DNA of 64,000 bases from Bacteroidales bacterium CF (GTDB lineage: Bacteria; Bacteroidota; Bacteroidia; Bacteroidales; UBA932), in the NCBI GenBank assembly GCA_000473305.1, contig CP006772.1:1798001-1862000 (forward strand), written 5' to 3'. A program made the translations under genes and the position numbers. Below are positions 8,900 to 19,582 of this stretch, one piece after another. The notes beneath the pieces were generated by a model that worked only from the letters and a program-made list of their open reading frames with translations, was not told where the DNA came from and ran no database searches. Numbering within the stretch: the stretch's first letter is position 1; each line of letters opens with the position of its first letter.

Positions 8900-9346
8900 A
8901 TGGCTAAAGAAGTTGCCGCTCTCATTAAATTGCAGATTAAAGGCGGCGCAGCTAATCCCTCACCTCCGGTAGGACCTGCACTGGGTTCCAAGGGTGTAAA
9001 CATAATGGATTTTTGCAAGCAATTCAACGCTCGCACCCAAGATAAGGCCGGTAAAGTATTACCTGTCATTATCACTGTTTACAGCGATAAGTCATTTACA
9101 TTTATCGTAAAACAACCCCCTGTTGCCATTCAGTTGAAGGAAGCTGCTAAGATCCAATCCGGGTCCGCTGAACCTAATCGTAAAAAAGTTGGTTCGGTTA
9201 CCTGGGAACAAATCCGTGCAATAGCTACAGACAAGATGCCTGATATGAATGCATTTACCCTCAAGTCAGCCATGTCAATGGTTGCAGGTACTGCAAGAAG
9301 TATGGGTATAACTGTTACCGGAGAGTTTCCGGAAGATGTTAAATAA
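8900..9346 (+). CDS. rplK: Large ribosomal subunit protein uL11
   Basis: 148 residues. Binds the GTPase-associated centre of 23S rRNA and takes part in factor binding and stringent signalling. The proline-rich N-terminal domain ([20 protein letters not shown]) and the rRNA-binding C-terminal domain ([12 protein letters not shown]) are both intact. Thirteen bases separate it from nusG and fourteen from rplA, so it is within the same operon. Confidence 0.97.
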   Translation: MAKEVAALIKLQIKGGAANPSPPVGPALGSKGVNIMDFCKQFNARTQDKAGKVLPVIITVYSDKSFTFIVKQPPVAIQLKEAAKIQSGSAEPNRKKVGSVTWEQIRAIATDKMPDMNAFTLKSAMSMVAGTARSMGITVTGEFPEDVK

Positions 9347-9360
9347 TAAATCCTGCGAAA

Positions 9361-10062
9361 ATGAGTAAGCTAACAAAAAATCAAAAAGTAGTATACGCTA
9401 AAGTTGACTCTACTAAGCAGTATAAATTGGCAGATGCATGCAACCTTCTGAAGGATATATCCTTCACGAAGTTTGACTCTTCTGTTGATATAGCTATGCG
9501 TCTTGGAGTTGACCCTCGTAAGGCTAACCAAATGGTACGCGGCGTTGTTACTCTTCCTCACGGAACCGGTAAGACTGTACGTGTATTGGTGCTGTGTACT
9601 CCTGATAAAGAGGCTGAGGCCAGAGAAGCAGGAGCAGACCATGTTGGTCTGGATGAATACATCGAAAAGATCAAAGGAGGCTGGACTGATATAGATGTTA
9701 TCATCTGTACACCGTCAGTTATGGCTAAAATTGGTCCTATCGGCCGTATTCTGGGTCCTCGCGGTCTGATGCCTAACCCTAAGACAGGCACAGTTACCAT
9801 GGAGGTAGGAAACGCAGTCAAAGAGGTTAAGGCCGGTAAAATTGACTTCAAGGTTGACAAGCAGGGAATCGTACATGCCAGCATTGGCAAGGTATCGTTT
9901 GCTGCAGAGATGTTGGCCGAGAACGCTCTTGAGTTCATCAAGACTGTCATGAAACTCAAACCACAAGCTTTAAAAGGAACTTATGTGAAGAGTGTTTTCA
10001 TCTCTTCTACTATGAGCCCTGGTATAAATATCGATAGCAAGTCAATTGGTGCTGCTGAATAA
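9361..10062 (+). CDS. rplA: Large ribosomal subunit protein uL1
   Basis: 233 residues, a normal length. It forms the L1 stalk at the E site and in many bacteria represses its own operon by binding the mRNA. The family signature [20 protein letters not shown] is complete, and the two-domain layout is normal. It follows rplK by 14 bases and precedes rplJ by 11. Autoregulation is known for the family; no specific binding hairpin was identified here. Confidence 0.97.
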   Translation: MSKLTKNQKVVYAKVDSTKQYKLADACNLLKDISFTKFDSSVDIAMRLGVDPRKANQMVRGVVTLPHGTGKTVRVLVLCTPDKEAEAREAGADHVGLDEYIEKIKGGWTDIDVIICTPSVMAKIGPIGRILGPRGLMPNPKTGTVTMEVGNAVKEVKAGKIDFKVDKQGIVHASIGKVSFAAEMLAENALEFIKTVMKLKPQALKGTYVKSVFISSTMSPGINIDSKSIGAAE

Positions 10063-10073
10063 TAAATTGTTTT

Positions 10074-10598
10074 ATGAGAAAAGAAGAAAAAACACAGATT
10101 ATTGAAAGCCTGGCAGCGCAATTAACTAATACTCCAAACTTTTATCTTACTGACATTTCAGGCCTGAATGCTGAGAATACAGCTAAGCTCCGCCGTGCCT
10201 GCTTTGAAAAAGAGATAAAACTTGTTGTTGTTAAAAACACCTTGCTGCGTAAAGCTTTGGAACAAAAAGGCCTTAACGAGGCTCAGTTGCTTTTCCCAAT
10301 TCTTGAAGGACCTTCTGCTGTTATGTTTACTGAAAATGTAAGCTCTCCGGCAAAGCTCATCAAGGAGTTCGGCAAGCAATATGGCAAACCGGTGCTCAAA
10401 GGAGCATTTGTACAAGAATGCGCTTATGTTGGTGAGAACCAGCTTGATGCACTTATCTCAATCAAGTCACGTGAAGAACTTATCGGTGACATTATCGGTC
10501 TGCTCCAATCTCCTGCTCAAAACGTTATTTCTGCACTCCAATCGAATGCAGGCGGCAAAATCGCAGGTATTGTAAAGACCTTATCAGAAAAAGAGTAA
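10074..10598 (+). CDS. rplJ: Large ribosomal subunit protein uL10
   Basis: 174 residues. It anchors the L7/L12 dimers to the ribosomal stalk base. The N-terminal rRNA/L11-binding domain (TDISGLNAENTAKLRRACFE, then VVKNTLLRKALEQ) is followed by the C-terminal helix region that binds L7/L12. It is placed 32 bases before rplL, the conserved pair. Confidence 0.96.
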   Translation: MRKEEKTQIIESLAAQLTNTPNFYLTDISGLNAENTAKLRRACFEKEIKLVVVKNTLLRKALEQKGLNEAQLLFPILEGPSAVMFTENVSSPAKLIKEFGKQYGKPVLKGAFVQECAYVGENQLDALISIKSREELIGDIIGLLQSPAQNVISALQSNAGGKIAGIVKTLSEKE

Positions 10599-10630
10599 TA
10601 ATAATATAAACTTTTTAATTTAAAACAATC

Positions 10631-11008
10631 ATGGCAGATATCAAGAAATTTGCAGAAGAATTAGTTAACCTGTCTGTAAAAGAAGTACAAGAACTTGCAA
10701 AGGTTCTCAAAGAAGAATATGGTATTGAACCTGCTGCTGCAGCTGTTGCTGTTGCCGCTCCTGCAGCCGGTGCTGCTCCTGCTGCTGAAGCAGAACAAAC
10801 TCAGTTTGACGTAATCCTCACTTCTGCTGGCCAGGCTAAGCTCCAGATCGTGAAAGTCGTTAAAGAGATCACTGGTCTTGGTCTTAAAGAGGCTAAAGAT
10901 CTAGTAGATGCAGCTCCTAAGGCTATCAAGGAAAAAGTTTCCAAAGCCGAAGCTGAACAAGTAAAAGCACAAATCGAAGAGGCTGGCGGAGAAGTTGAAG
11001 TTAAATAA
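10631..11008 (+). CDS. rplL: Large ribosomal subunit protein bL12 (L7/L12)
   Basis: 125 residues. Flexible stalk protein that recruits translation factors. It has an N-terminal dimerisation domain ([20 protein letters not shown]), an Ala-rich hinge of alternating A, P and V at about residues 36-57, and the globular C-terminal domain with [15 protein letters not shown]. The intergenic region downstream carries an attenuator-like hairpin before rpoB. Confidence 0.97.
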   Translation: MADIKKFAEELVNLSVKEVQELAKVLKEEYGIEPAAAAVAVAAPAAGAAPAAEAEQTQFDVILTSAGQAKLQIVKVVKEITGLGLKEAKDLVDAAPKAIKEKVSKAEAEQVKAQIEEAGGEVEVK

Positions 11009-11043
11009 CTCCAAAACCCCGTTGATCGGGCACAATAACAGGT

Positions 11044-11073
11044 TTAGAGCCATTTAAGGCTCTAAGCCTTTTT
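11044..11073 (+). terminator. Attenuator-like hairpin between rplL and rpoB
   Basis: TTAGAGCC (11044-11051) and GGCTCTAA (11058-11065) form a perfect 8-bp stem with a 6-base loop. GCC and a short T-run follow (to 11073). Because rpoB starts 38 bases later on the same strand, partial termination lowering rpoBC relative to L7/L12 is a reasonable reading, as known in other bacteria. Confidence 0.7.
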
Positions 11074-11111
11074 GTCGTTATTTTAGTATATTTTCAACCA
11101 ATCCACACACA

Positions 11112-14100
11112 ATGTCGCAAAAATCAAATAATCAGCGGATTTCATTCGCGACTTCAAAGGCACTGCTAGATTACCCCGATTTTCTAGAGGTCCAGTTGAA
11201 GTCATTTAAGGATTTCTTCCAACTTGAGACTACCCCTGAGAATCGTAAGAACGAGGGTTTGTTCAAAGTTTTTCAGGAAATTTTTCCGATTACTGATACC
11301 CGTAACAATTTTGTACTTGAGTTTATCGACTACTTTATCGATCCGCCTCGCTACTCCATAGAGGAGTGTCTTGACAGAGGACTTACATACAGCGTTCCTC
11401 TGAAGGCCAAACTCAAACTTTTCTGTACTGACCCCGAACACGAAGATTTCGACACGGTTATTCAGGATGTGTACCTGGGGACTATTCCTTACATGACCCC
11501 AAGAGGTACTTTTGTTATTAACGGTTCCGAGAGGATAGTGGTCTCTCAGCTGCACAGGTCTCCCGGCGTATTTTTCGGCCAGAGCATGCACGCTAACGGA
11601 ACCAAGCTTTATTCCGCAAGAATTATCCCGTTCAAGGGATCATGGATCGAGTTTGCAACTGACATCAATAATGTCATGTATGCATACATCGACAGAAAGA
11701 AAAAATTGCCTGTAACCACACTGCTAAGAGCTATCGGTTATGAGAGTGACAAGGATATTCTCGATATATTCGGCCTTGCCAACGAGATAAAGGTCACTAA
11801 GGCAAACATTAAGAAATGTATCGGCAGTCGTCTTGCTGCCAGGGTTTTAAAGACATGGAATGAAGATTTCGTTGATGAAGATACCGGAGAGGTTGTATAT
11901 ATTGAGAGAAACGAAATTGTCCTTGACCGTGAAACCATAATAGAAGAAGATCACCTTGATTTAATACTTGAATCAGGCGTAAGCACTATCCTTATACATA
12001 AGGAAGATGCAAACATCAATGATTTCGCGATCATTCACAATACACTTCAGAAAGACCAATGTAACTCAGAAAAAGAGGCGGTATTCTATACATACAGGCA
12101 GCTCCGCAATTCAGAACCACCTGATGAGGCAACTGCAAGGGATGTCATAGACAAGCTCTTCTTCTCTGATAAGAGATATGATCTCGGTCAGGTTGGAAGG
12201 TACAGGCTTAATCATAAGCTTAACCTCACAACTCCTGATGAGACAAGGGTACTCACAAAGGCTGATATTATAGAGATCATCAGGTACCTTATCCAGTTGA
12301 TTAACTCGAAGGCTTCGGTAGATGATATCGACCACTTGAGTAACCGCCGTATAAGGACTGTGGGTGAACAGCTCGCAAATCAGTTCAGTGTGGGTCTTTC
12401 ACGTATGGCCCGTACAATAAGGGAGCGCATGAATGTCAGGGACAATGAGGTGTTCACACCTATAGACCTGATTAATGCCAAGACTCTCTCATCTGTGATC
12501 AATTCGTTCTTCGGAACAAGCCAGCTTTCACAGTTCATGGATCAGACAAATCCACTGGCTGAAATGACTCATAAGAGAAGGCTCTCTGCCCTCGGACCGG
12601 GAGGTCTTTCACGTGACCGTGCAGGATTTGAGGTTCGTGACGTACACTACACCCACTATGGCCGTCTCTGCCCTATTGAGACACCTGAGGGACCAAACAT
12701 CGGACTTATTTCATCTTTGTGTGTATACGCGAAGATTAATGACCTAGGATTCATTGAGACACCTTACCGCAAGGTAGATAATGGTGTTGTGGATATGACT
12801 CCTAAAGGTTGTGTATATATGAGTGCCGAGGATGAGGAGGAGAAGATGGTTGCGCAGGCAAATGTGCACATCGATGAAAATGGAAACATGACTGATGAAA
12901 GGATAAAATGTCGTTTTGAGGCAGACTATCCTGTTGTCGGCAAAGAGGAGGTTCACCTTGTGGACGTTGCTCCTAACCAGATTGCTTCCATTGCAGCATC
13001 ACTCATTCCGTTCCTTGAGCATGACGACGCCAACCGTGCACTCATGGGTTCAAACATGATGAGGCAGGCCGTTCCTCTGGTAAAGCCTGAATCTCCGATT
13101 GTAGGAACAGGACTTGAGGGACCTGTTGTGAAGGATTCAAGAACTCAGATCAACGCAAGAGGTAAAGGTGAGGTTGTTTATGTAGATGCACGAGAGATAC
13201 ATGTTAAATATGAACAAACTGATAATGAGAGATTTGTAAGCTTTGATCCTGAGATTACAGTTTATAGACTTCCTCTCTACAGAAAGACAAACCAGAATAC
13301 ATCCATTACCCTGAAACCTATCGTAAGAAAGGGTGACAAGGTAGTTCCGGGCCAGATAATGACTGAGGGCTACGCCACACAAAACGGCGAGCTCGCTCTC
13401 GGACGTAACCTTAAGGTTGCATTCATGCCTTGGAAAGGTTACAACTTTGAGGATGCGATTGTTCTTTCCGAGAGACTTCTCAGAGAAGATGTATTTACCT
13501 CTATACATATAGATGAATATATCATGGAGGTTCGTGACACCAAACGCGGTATGGAGGAACTCACCTCTGACATTCCAAATGTCAGTGAGGAGGCAACCAA
13601 AGACCTCGATGAAAACGGTATTATCCGTGTCGGTGCCAACATCGAGCCGGGCGATATTCTTATCGGTAAGATCACTCCTAAAGGAGAGAGCGACCCATCA
13701 CCTGAGGAGAAACTTCTCCGCGCCATATTCGGTGACAAGGCCGGTGACGTGAAGGATGCCTCGTTGAAGGCTTCACCTTCGCTCAGAGGTACAATCATCG
13801 AGAAGAGGCTCTTCTCAAGAGTGTCAAAAGAGAATAACAAAAAGGGCAAATCTGTTTCTAAAAACCAGATACAACAAGCTGAAGAGAACTTCAACAGAAA
13901 GGCTGCCGCCTTACGTCAGAATTTCCTTGAAAGACTGTTCTCTCTTCTCGAAGGGAAACAATCTCAAGGTATCAGTGACCTGTATGGAGTTGAGATAATT
14001 GCAAAGGGTTCTCCGTTTAAGCTGGACCTTCTTGACAAGATTGACTATGAGAATATCAACCCTGTTAAGTGGACTGCTGACAAGAATACCAACAACCTTA

Positions 14101-14930
14101 TCAAACAGCTGATAAACAACTACCTGATTGCTTTCAAGGAGTATGATGCAGAGCTGAAGAGGATCAAGTACAATCTCACAATCGGAGATGAGCTTCCTAC
14201 AGGTATCATGCAACTTGCAAAGGTTTATGTTGCCAAGAAGAGAAAGGTACGCGTCGGTGATAAGATGGCGGGGCGTCACGGTAACAAGGGTATCGTTGCA
14301 AAAGTCGTTCGTGATGAGGATATGCCTTTCCTTGAAGACGGAAAGACTGTAGATATAGTTCTTAACCCTCTGGGTGTGCCTTCACGTATGAACCTCGGAC
14401 AGATCTATGAGACTGTTCTGGGATGGGCTGGTGCAGAACTCGGACAAAAGTTCAGCACTCCTATTTTTGACGGTGCAACACTTGAGGAAATCTGTGATTT
14501 CACAGACAAGGCGGGTGTTCCTAGGTTTGGTAAGACATATCTGAGGGACGGCGGCACAGGTGAACTTTTTGACCAGCCAGCTACTGTCGGTATTATCTAC
14601 ATGTTGAAACTCGGCCACCTTGTTGATGACAAGATGCACGCACGCTCGATAGGTCCTTACTCACTCATCACTCAACAGCCACTCGGAGGTAAAGCTCAGA
14701 ACGGAGGTCAGAGATTTGGTGAGATGGAGGTTTGGGCACTGGAAGCTTTCGGTGCATCTAATATTCTTCAAGAGATATTGACCATCAAGTCTGACGATGT
14801 TGTTGGAAGATCAAGAGCCTACGAGGCAATTGTCAAGGGTGAGCCTATGCCTACCCCTGGCATACCGGAGTCGCTGAACGTGCTCCTGCACGAGCTTCGC
14901 GGACTTGGCTTGAGCATCAACCTGGATTAA
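11112..14930 (+). CDS. rpoB: RNA polymerase beta subunit
   Basis: 1272 residues, typical of Bacteroidota. It forms one side of the active-site cleft and the rifampicin pocket. Visible landmarks are the protrusion/lobe N-terminus ([12 protein letters not shown]), the rifampicin-region segment [20 protein letters not shown] with [13 protein letters not shown] after it, the [12 protein letters not shown] and [20 protein letters not shown] blocks, and the C-terminal clamp anchor ending [10 protein letters not shown]. At the rifampicin sites the visible residues ([18 protein letters not shown]) look wild type. It precedes rpoC by 18 bases. Confidence 0.98.
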   Translation: MSQKSNNQRISFATSKALLDYPDFLEVQLKSFKDFFQLETTPENRKNEGLFKVFQEIFPITDTRNNFVLEFIDYFIDPPRYSIEECLDRGLTYSVPLKAKLKLFCTDPEHEDFDTVIQDVYLGTIPYMTPRGTFVINGSERIVVSQLHRSPGVFFGQSMHANGTKLYSARIIPFKGSWIEFATDINNVMYAYIDRKKKLPVTTLLRAIGYESDKDILDIFGLANEIKVTKANIKKCIGSRLAARVLKTWNEDFVDEDTGEVVYIERNEIVLDRETIIEEDHLDLILESGVSTILIHKEDANINDFAIIHNTLQKDQCNSEKEAVFYTYRQLRNSEPPDEATARDVIDKLFFSDKRYDLGQVGRYRLNHKLNLTTPDETRVLTKADIIEIIRYLIQLINSKASVDDIDHLSNRRIRTVGEQLANQFSVGLSRMARTIRERMNVRDNEVFTPIDLINAKTLSSVINSFFGTSQLSQFMDQTNPLAEMTHKRRLSALGPGGLSRDRAGFEVRDVHYTHYGRLCPIETPEGPNIGLISSLCVYAKINDLGFIETPYRKVDNGVVDMTPKGCVYMSAEDEEEKMVAQANVHIDENGNMTDERIKCRFEADYPVVGKEEVHLVDVAPNQIASIAASLIPFLEHDDANRALMGSNMMRQAVPLVKPESPIVGTGLEGPVVKDSRTQINARGKGEVVYVDAREIHVKYEQTDNERFVSFDPEITVYRLPLYRKTNQNTSITLKPIVRKGDKVVPGQIMTEGYATQNGELALGRNLKVAFMPWKGYNFEDAIVLSERLLREDVFTSIHIDEYIMEVRDTKRGMEELTSDIPNVSEEATKDLDENGIIRVGANIEPGDILIGKITPKGESDPSPEEKLLRAIFGDKAGDVKDASLKASPSLRGTIIEKRLFSRVSKENNKKGKSVSKNQIQQAEENFNRKAAALRQNFLERLFSLLEGKQSQGISDLYGVEIIAKGSPFKLDLLDKIDYENINPVKWTADKNTNNLIKQLINNYLIAFKEYDAELKRIKYNLTIGDELPTGIMQLAKVYVAKKRKVRVGDKMAGRHGNKGIVAKVVRDEDMPFLEDGKTVDIVLNPLGVPSRMNLGQIYETVLGWAGAELGQKFSTPIFDGATLEEICDFTDKAGVPRFGKTYLRDGGTGELFDQPATVGIIYMLKLGHLVDDKMHARSIGPYSLITQQPLGGKAQNGGQRFGEMEVWALEAFGASNILQEILTIKSDDVVGRSRAYEAIVKGEPMPTPGIPESLNVLLHELRGLGLSINLD

Positions 14931-14948
14931 TTAGTAGTATTTGAAAAT

Positions 14949-17900
14949 TTGAATCAGAACAATATGTCTGTCAAGAAAGAGATAAAGGTTAAGAGTAATT
15001 TCAATCAAATTACTATCGGTTTGGCATCACCTGAGGAGATCCTTGAAAAGTCCTCAGGTGAGGTGCTCAAACCCGAAACTGTAAACTATCGTACATACAA
15101 ACCGGAGAGGGATGGTCTTTTCTGCGAGAGGATATTCGGTCCTTACAAGGATTATGAGTGTCATTGCGGTAAATATAAGAGGATACGCTACCGTGGTATT
15201 ATTTGCGACCGTTGCGGTGTAGAGGTTACAGAAAAGAAGGTGCGTCGCGAGAGGATGGGTCACATCACTCTTACCGTTCCTGTAGCACATATCTGGTACT
15301 TCCGTTCTACTCCCAACAAGATAGGTTATCTTCTGGGTATACCGTCAAAGAAGCTTGAAGGTATCATTTACTACGAAAGATATATCGTAGTTCAGCCGGG
15401 TATCAAGGAGAGAGACGGTGTAAAAGCAAATGACCTGCTTACAGAGGACGAATATCTGGCAATTCTGGATACTCTTCCAAAAGAGAACCAGATGCTTGAT
15501 GATGACGATCCTAACAAGTTCATTGCCGGTATGGGAGCAGAGGTTATTTACAAGATGCTCACCCGTCTGAACCTCGACGACCTCTCATATGATCTTCGTC
15601 ACAAAACCGAATCGGAAACCTCTCAACAGAGAAAGGCTGAGGCTCTCAAGAGACTAGGTGTTGTTGAAGCTTTCCGTGAATCAAAAGATATTAATAATCC
15701 TGAATGGATGATCCTTAAGGTGATTCCGGTGATACCACCGGAACTCAGACCTCTAGTTCCACTGGACGGAGGCCGTTTCGCTACAAGTGACCTTAATGAT
15801 CTTTACCGCAGGGTTATTATACGTAACAATCGTCTGAAAAGACTTATCGAGATCAAGGCTCCAGAAGTTATCCTCAGAAATGAGAAGAGGATGCTGCAAG
15901 AGGCTGTTGACTCACTTTTCGACAACTCAAGGAAATCCAACGCAGTTAAAACTGAGGCAAACCGCACCCTCAAATCACTTTCAGACAGTCTGAAAGGTAA
16001 GCAGGGTCGTTTCCGTCAGAACCTCCTCGGTAAGAGGGTTGACTACTCTGCCCGTTCAGTAATTGTCGTAGGGCCTGAACTGAAGATGCATGAGTGCGGA
16101 CTTCCTAAAGATATGGCTGCAGAGCTTTACAAACCATTCATTATCAGAAAGCTGATTGAAAGAGGTATTGTTAAGACCGTAAAATCTGCCAAGAAGATTG
16201 TTGACAGGAAAGACCCGGTTATCTGGGATATTCTTGAAAACGCGATGAAGGGACACCCTGTGCTCCTTAACCGTGCCCCTACCCTCCACAGATTGGGTAT
16301 TCAGGCTTTCCAGCCGAAACTGATCGAGGGTAAAGCTATTCAACTCCACCCTCTTGCTTGTACCGCATTCAACGCGGACTTTGACGGTGACCAGATGGCT
16401 GTTCACCTCCCGCTTGGAAATGCTGCGATACTTGAGGCACAGCTTCTTATGCTTGGTTCTCACAATATCCTTAACCCTGCAAACGGCGCACCTATTACAG
16501 TTCCGTCTCAGGACATGGTGCTTGGTCTTTACTATATGACCAAGAAACGTCCTAACGCAAAGGGTGAAGGTATGAGATTCTACGGGCCTGAAGAGGTTAT
16601 TATTGGTCATAACGAGGGCAGGCTTGATCTGCACGCCGAGATTGAGGTAAGACTTCCTAAGAATTTCTGTGATCTCAGTCAGGGTTATGAACTTAAAAAG
16701 ACTACTGCAGGACGCATCTTGTTCAACCAGGTTGTTCCTAAAGAGGTTGGTTATATTAATGAGGTGTTGACCAAAAAATCCCTGAGGGATATTATCAGCA
16801 ACGTGCTTAAGGTAGCCGGTGTTGCCAGAACTTCACAGTTCCTGGATGATATAAAGGGTATCGGTTACACTATGGCGTTCAAGGGTGGCTTGTCATTTAA
16901 CCTGGCCGACGTTCTTGTGCCTAAGGAGAAAGAGTCCCTTATCGAGGATGGTTACAAGCAGGTTGAGAACATCATGTCTTCTTTCAACATGGGTCTTATA
17001 ACCAACAATGAAAGGTACAACCAGATTATCGACATATGGACAAGAACAAACTCTAAACTCACCAACATTGTTGAGAATCAGATTGCTCTTGACCAACAAG
17101 GTTTCAACCCTGTATATATGATGCTCCATTCAGGTGCCCGTGGTTCTAAGGACCAGATCCGCCAGCTTACAGGTATGCGTGGTTTGATGGCTAAACCTCA
17201 GAAATCCGGTGCTACAAGTGCAGAGATCATCGAGAACCCTATTCTTTCCAACTTCAAGGAGGGTCTTTCGGTTCTTGAGTACTTCATCTCTACACACGGT
17301 GCCAGAAAGGGTCTTGCCGATACAGCGCTGAAGACTGCGGATGCGGGTTATCTTACACGCCGTCTTGTTGACGTTTCTCATGATGTAATTATCAATGAGC
17401 CTGACTGCGGTACTCTCCGCGGACTTGTAGCAACTGCAATCAAGAACAAGGATGAGGTCGTAGAGTCTCTTTATGAAAGAATTATGGGTCGTACATCTGT
17501 TCATGACATTTACAATCCTTTGACAGGAGATAAGATTGTCGAGGCAGGTGAGATGATTACAGAAGATATTGCAGAGCTTATTCAGTCTCTTCCTATTGAA
17601 TCGGTTGAGATCCGTTCCGTTCTCACTTGCGAATCACGTAAAGGTGTCTGCGCAAAATGTTACGGAAGGAATCTTGCAACAGGACGTATGGTTGAGAAGG
17701 GTGAGGTTGTCGGTGTAATTGCTGCACAGTCAATCGGTGAGCCTGGTACTCAGCTTACTCTCCGTACTTTCCACGTCGGTGGTACTGCATCAAGCGTTGC
17801 ATCAGAAAATGAGATTATTACCCGTTACGAAGGCCGCCTTGAGTTCGAGGAGCTTCGTACTATCACAACTCTCGGAGAAGATGGCGCATCTCGTGAGATC

Positions 17901-19223
17901 GTTATCGGTCGTACCGCTGAGATGAGGATTGTTGAGGTTAATACTGGAATCACTCTTTCTAACCACAATATTCCTTACGGAGCTACTTTGTACTTCAAGG
18001 ATGGTGATATTGTCAAGAAGGGTGACAAGATCTGCGAATGGGATGCATACAACGCTGTTACAATCGCGGAAACTGCAGGTAAGGCTGTGTTTGACAGTAT
18101 GATCGAGGGTGTTACGTATCGTGAAGAGGCTGCTGATGAATACTCTCTCCACAAGGAGAAGGTTATTATCGAGTCCCGCGATAAATCGAAGAACCCTACC
18201 ATCAAGATTATGGATGGCCAGACAGAACTTAAGCAGTATAACCTTCCTGTAGGTGCACACATAATGGTTGAAAACGGCAAGAAGATAAAAATCGGAGATA
18301 TACTTGTGAAGATTCCTAGAGCCATCGGTAAAACCGGTGATATCACCGGAGGTCTTCCTCGTGTTACCGAACTCTTCGAGGCTCGTAATCCTTCAAACCC
18401 TGCTATTGTGACTGAAATCAACGGCGAGGTTCTGATGGGTAAGATCAAGAGAGGTAATCGTGAGATTATTGTTAAATCGAAGACCGGCGAAGAGAAACGT
18501 TATTCAGTTCCTCTCTCTAAACAGATTCTTGTTCAGGAGAATGACTATGTACGTGCAGGTATGCCACTTTCAGAAGGAGCAATTTCTCCTACCGATATTC
18601 TTGCAATACAGGGTCCTACCAAGGTTCAGGAGTATATCGTGAACGAGGTTCAGGATGTATACCGCAGCCAGGGTGTGAAGATTAACGATAAACACTTCGA
18701 GATTATAGTACGTCAGATGATGCGCAAGCTTGAGATTGTTGATCCGGGTGATACACGTTTCCTTCCGGAGCAACTAGTCGACAAGTGGGAGTTCATACAT
18801 GAAAATGATGATATCTATGACAAGAAGGTCGTTCTCGATGCCGGTGACTCTACTGCATTGAAGGCAGGTCAGATTGTGACTGTACGCAGACTTCGTGACG
18901 AGAACTCTATACTTAAGCGTAAAGACCTTAAGCTCGTAGATGCTCGTGATGCCATGCCTGCAACATCAAACCAGATACTTCAGGGTATCACCCGTGCAGC
19001 TCTCCGTACAAGCAGCTTTATGTCTGCAGCATCATTCCAGGAAACAACAAAAGTACTGAGTGAGGCAGCTATCCATGGCAAGAAGGACTCTTTGGAAGGT
19101 CTGAAGGAGAATGTTATTTGCGGACATCTAATCCCGGCCGGTACAGGTCAAAGAGAGTTCGAAAAGATCATTGTCTCTCCTATGGATGACTACCAGAGAC
19201 TTGTAAAGAGCAAGAAGGAGTAA
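14949..19223 (+). CDS. rpoC: RNA polymerase beta' subunit
   Basis: 1424 residues. Contains the catalytic magnesium loop [15 protein letters not shown] and both zinc sites: CHCG-x11-CDRC near the N-terminus and the later [14 protein letters not shown] cluster. The clamp helix region [20 protein letters not shown] and the bridge/trigger segments ([18 protein letters not shown]) are complete. The encoded start region repeats the Bacteroidota form with a short charged leader. It ends the long plus-strand operon and is followed by a strong terminator. Confidence 0.98.
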   Translation: MNQNNMSVKKEIKVKSNFNQITIGLASPEEILEKSSGEVLKPETVNYRTYKPERDGLFCERIFGPYKDYECHCGKYKRIRYRGIICDRCGVEVTEKKVRRERMGHITLTVPVAHIWYFRSTPNKIGYLLGIPSKKLEGIIYYERYIVVQPGIKERDGVKANDLLTEDEYLAILDTLPKENQMLDDDDPNKFIAGMGAEVIYKMLTRLNLDDLSYDLRHKTESETSQQRKAEALKRLGVVEAFRESKDINNPEWMILKVIPVIPPELRPLVPLDGGRFATSDLNDLYRRVIIRNNRLKRLIEIKAPEVILRNEKRMLQEAVDSLFDNSRKSNAVKTEANRTLKSLSDSLKGKQGRFRQNLLGKRVDYSARSVIVVGPELKMHECGLPKDMAAELYKPFIIRKLIERGIVKTVKSAKKIVDRKDPVIWDILENAMKGHPVLLNRAPTLHRLGIQAFQPKLIEGKAIQLHPLACTAFNADFDGDQMAVHLPLGNAAILEAQLLMLGSHNILNPANGAPITVPSQDMVLGLYYMTKKRPNAKGEGMRFYGPEEVIIGHNEGRLDLHAEIEVRLPKNFCDLSQGYELKKTTAGRILFNQVVPKEVGYINEVLTKKSLRDIISNVLKVAGVARTSQFLDDIKGIGYTMAFKGGLSFNLADVLVPKEKESLIEDGYKQVENIMSSFNMGLITNNERYNQIIDIWTRTNSKLTNIVENQIALDQQGFNPVYMMLHSGARGSKDQIRQLTGMRGLMAKPQKSGATSAEIIENPILSNFKEGLSVLEYFISTHGARKGLADTALKTADAGYLTRRLVDVSHDVIINEPDCGTLRGLVATAIKNKDEVVESLYERIMGRTSVHDIYNPLTGDKIVEAGEMITEDIAELIQSLPIESVEIRSVLTCESRKGVCAKCYGRNLATGRMVEKGEVVGVIAAQSIGEPGTQLTLRTFHVGGTASSVASENEIITRYEGRLEFEELRTITTLGEDGASREIVIGRTAEMRIVEVNTGITLSNHNIPYGATLYFKDGDIVKKGDKICEWDAYNAVTIAETAGKAVFDSMIEGVTYREEAADEYSLHKEKVIIESRDKSKNPTIKIMDGQTELKQYNLPVGAHIMVENGKKIKIGDILVKIPRAIGKTGDITGGLPRVTELFEARNPSNPAIVTEINGEVLMGKIKRGNREIIVKSKTGEEKRYSVPLSKQILVQENDYVRAGMPLSEGAISPTDILAIQGPTKVQEYIVNEVQDVYRSQGVKINDKHFEIIVRQMMRKLEIVDPGDTRFLPEQLVDKWEFIHENDDIYDKKVVLDAGDSTALKAGQIVTVRRLRDENSILKRKDLKLVDARDAMPATSNQILQGITRAALRTSSFMSAASFQETTKVLSEAAIHGKKDSLEGLKENVICGHLIPAGTGQREFEKIIVSPMDDYQRLVKSKKE

Positions 19224-19244
19224 TCCTTATTTAATACTAAGAGA

Positions 19245-19279
19245 AAGCTCTGTCTGAATTTTCAGTCAGAGCTTTTTTA
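19245..19279 (+). terminator. Rho-independent terminator of the rpoBC operon
   Basis: AAGCTCTG-T-CTGA and its complement TCAG-T-CAGAGCTT form a 12-bp stem with one T-T mismatch and a small loop, directly followed by a T-run. It starts 22 bases after the rpoC stop. Confidence 0.9.
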
Positions 19280-19284
19280 TTATT

Positions 19285-19578
19285 AGTGGCACTGATTATT
19301 AAAAGACAAACTCTGTCATAGCCACGTTTGCTTTTTAGCTAATTTTCTGAAGTGGTTTTCGGAAAAGGCTGAGGACCGTTCAACGACCGAAGGGAGGCGT
19401 TCCGGAAGCCCTGAAAAGCACAAGGAAAATAGCGTTAAGAAAAACAACAGTGGCTGTGACAGAGTTTGTCTTTTAGCTTATTTTCTGAAGCTTTAGTGGT
19501 GCTGGTTTTTCAATTCACCCGATTCTACAGCACTTATAATAGACTAATTGTGAAGTAAATAGAAAAATCAGTGCCACT
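19285..19578. mobile_element. Copy 1 of GTGGCAC terminal-inverted-repeat element
   Basis: The outer ends AGTGGCACTGAT (19285-19296) and ATCAGTGCCACT (19567-19578) are perfect 12-bp inverted repeats. The right 44 bases (19534-19577) closely match the right end of copy 2 (34209-34252). A second, degenerate left end begins at 19495 (AGTGGTGCTGGTTTTTC). The segment between the two left ends holds an unrelated hairpin unit. The right end lies 4 bases from the stop codon of the M64 peptidase gene. No protein is encoded, so this is a non-autonomous, MITE-like candidate. Confidence 0.65.
19301..19490. repeat. Nested hairpin unit inside copy 1
   Basis: A 25-base segment at 19301-19325 (AAAAGACAAACTCTGTCA...) is repeated in inverted orientation at 19450-19474 with one mismatch, and the pairing continues imperfectly inward. 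A 20-base sequence at 19333-19352 (TTTTAGCTAATTTTCTGAAG) is also repeated directly at 19471-19490 with one difference. The GC-richer centre (about 19360-19430) can form smaller stems. It looks like a second repeat family inserted in the first element. Confidence 0.6.
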
Positions 19579-19582
19579 AAAA

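Noticed and set aside
11112-19223. Many minus-strand open frames of 60-190 codons inside rpoB and rpoC
   Set aside because: Shadow frames of conserved coding sequence, without recognisable domains or start signals.
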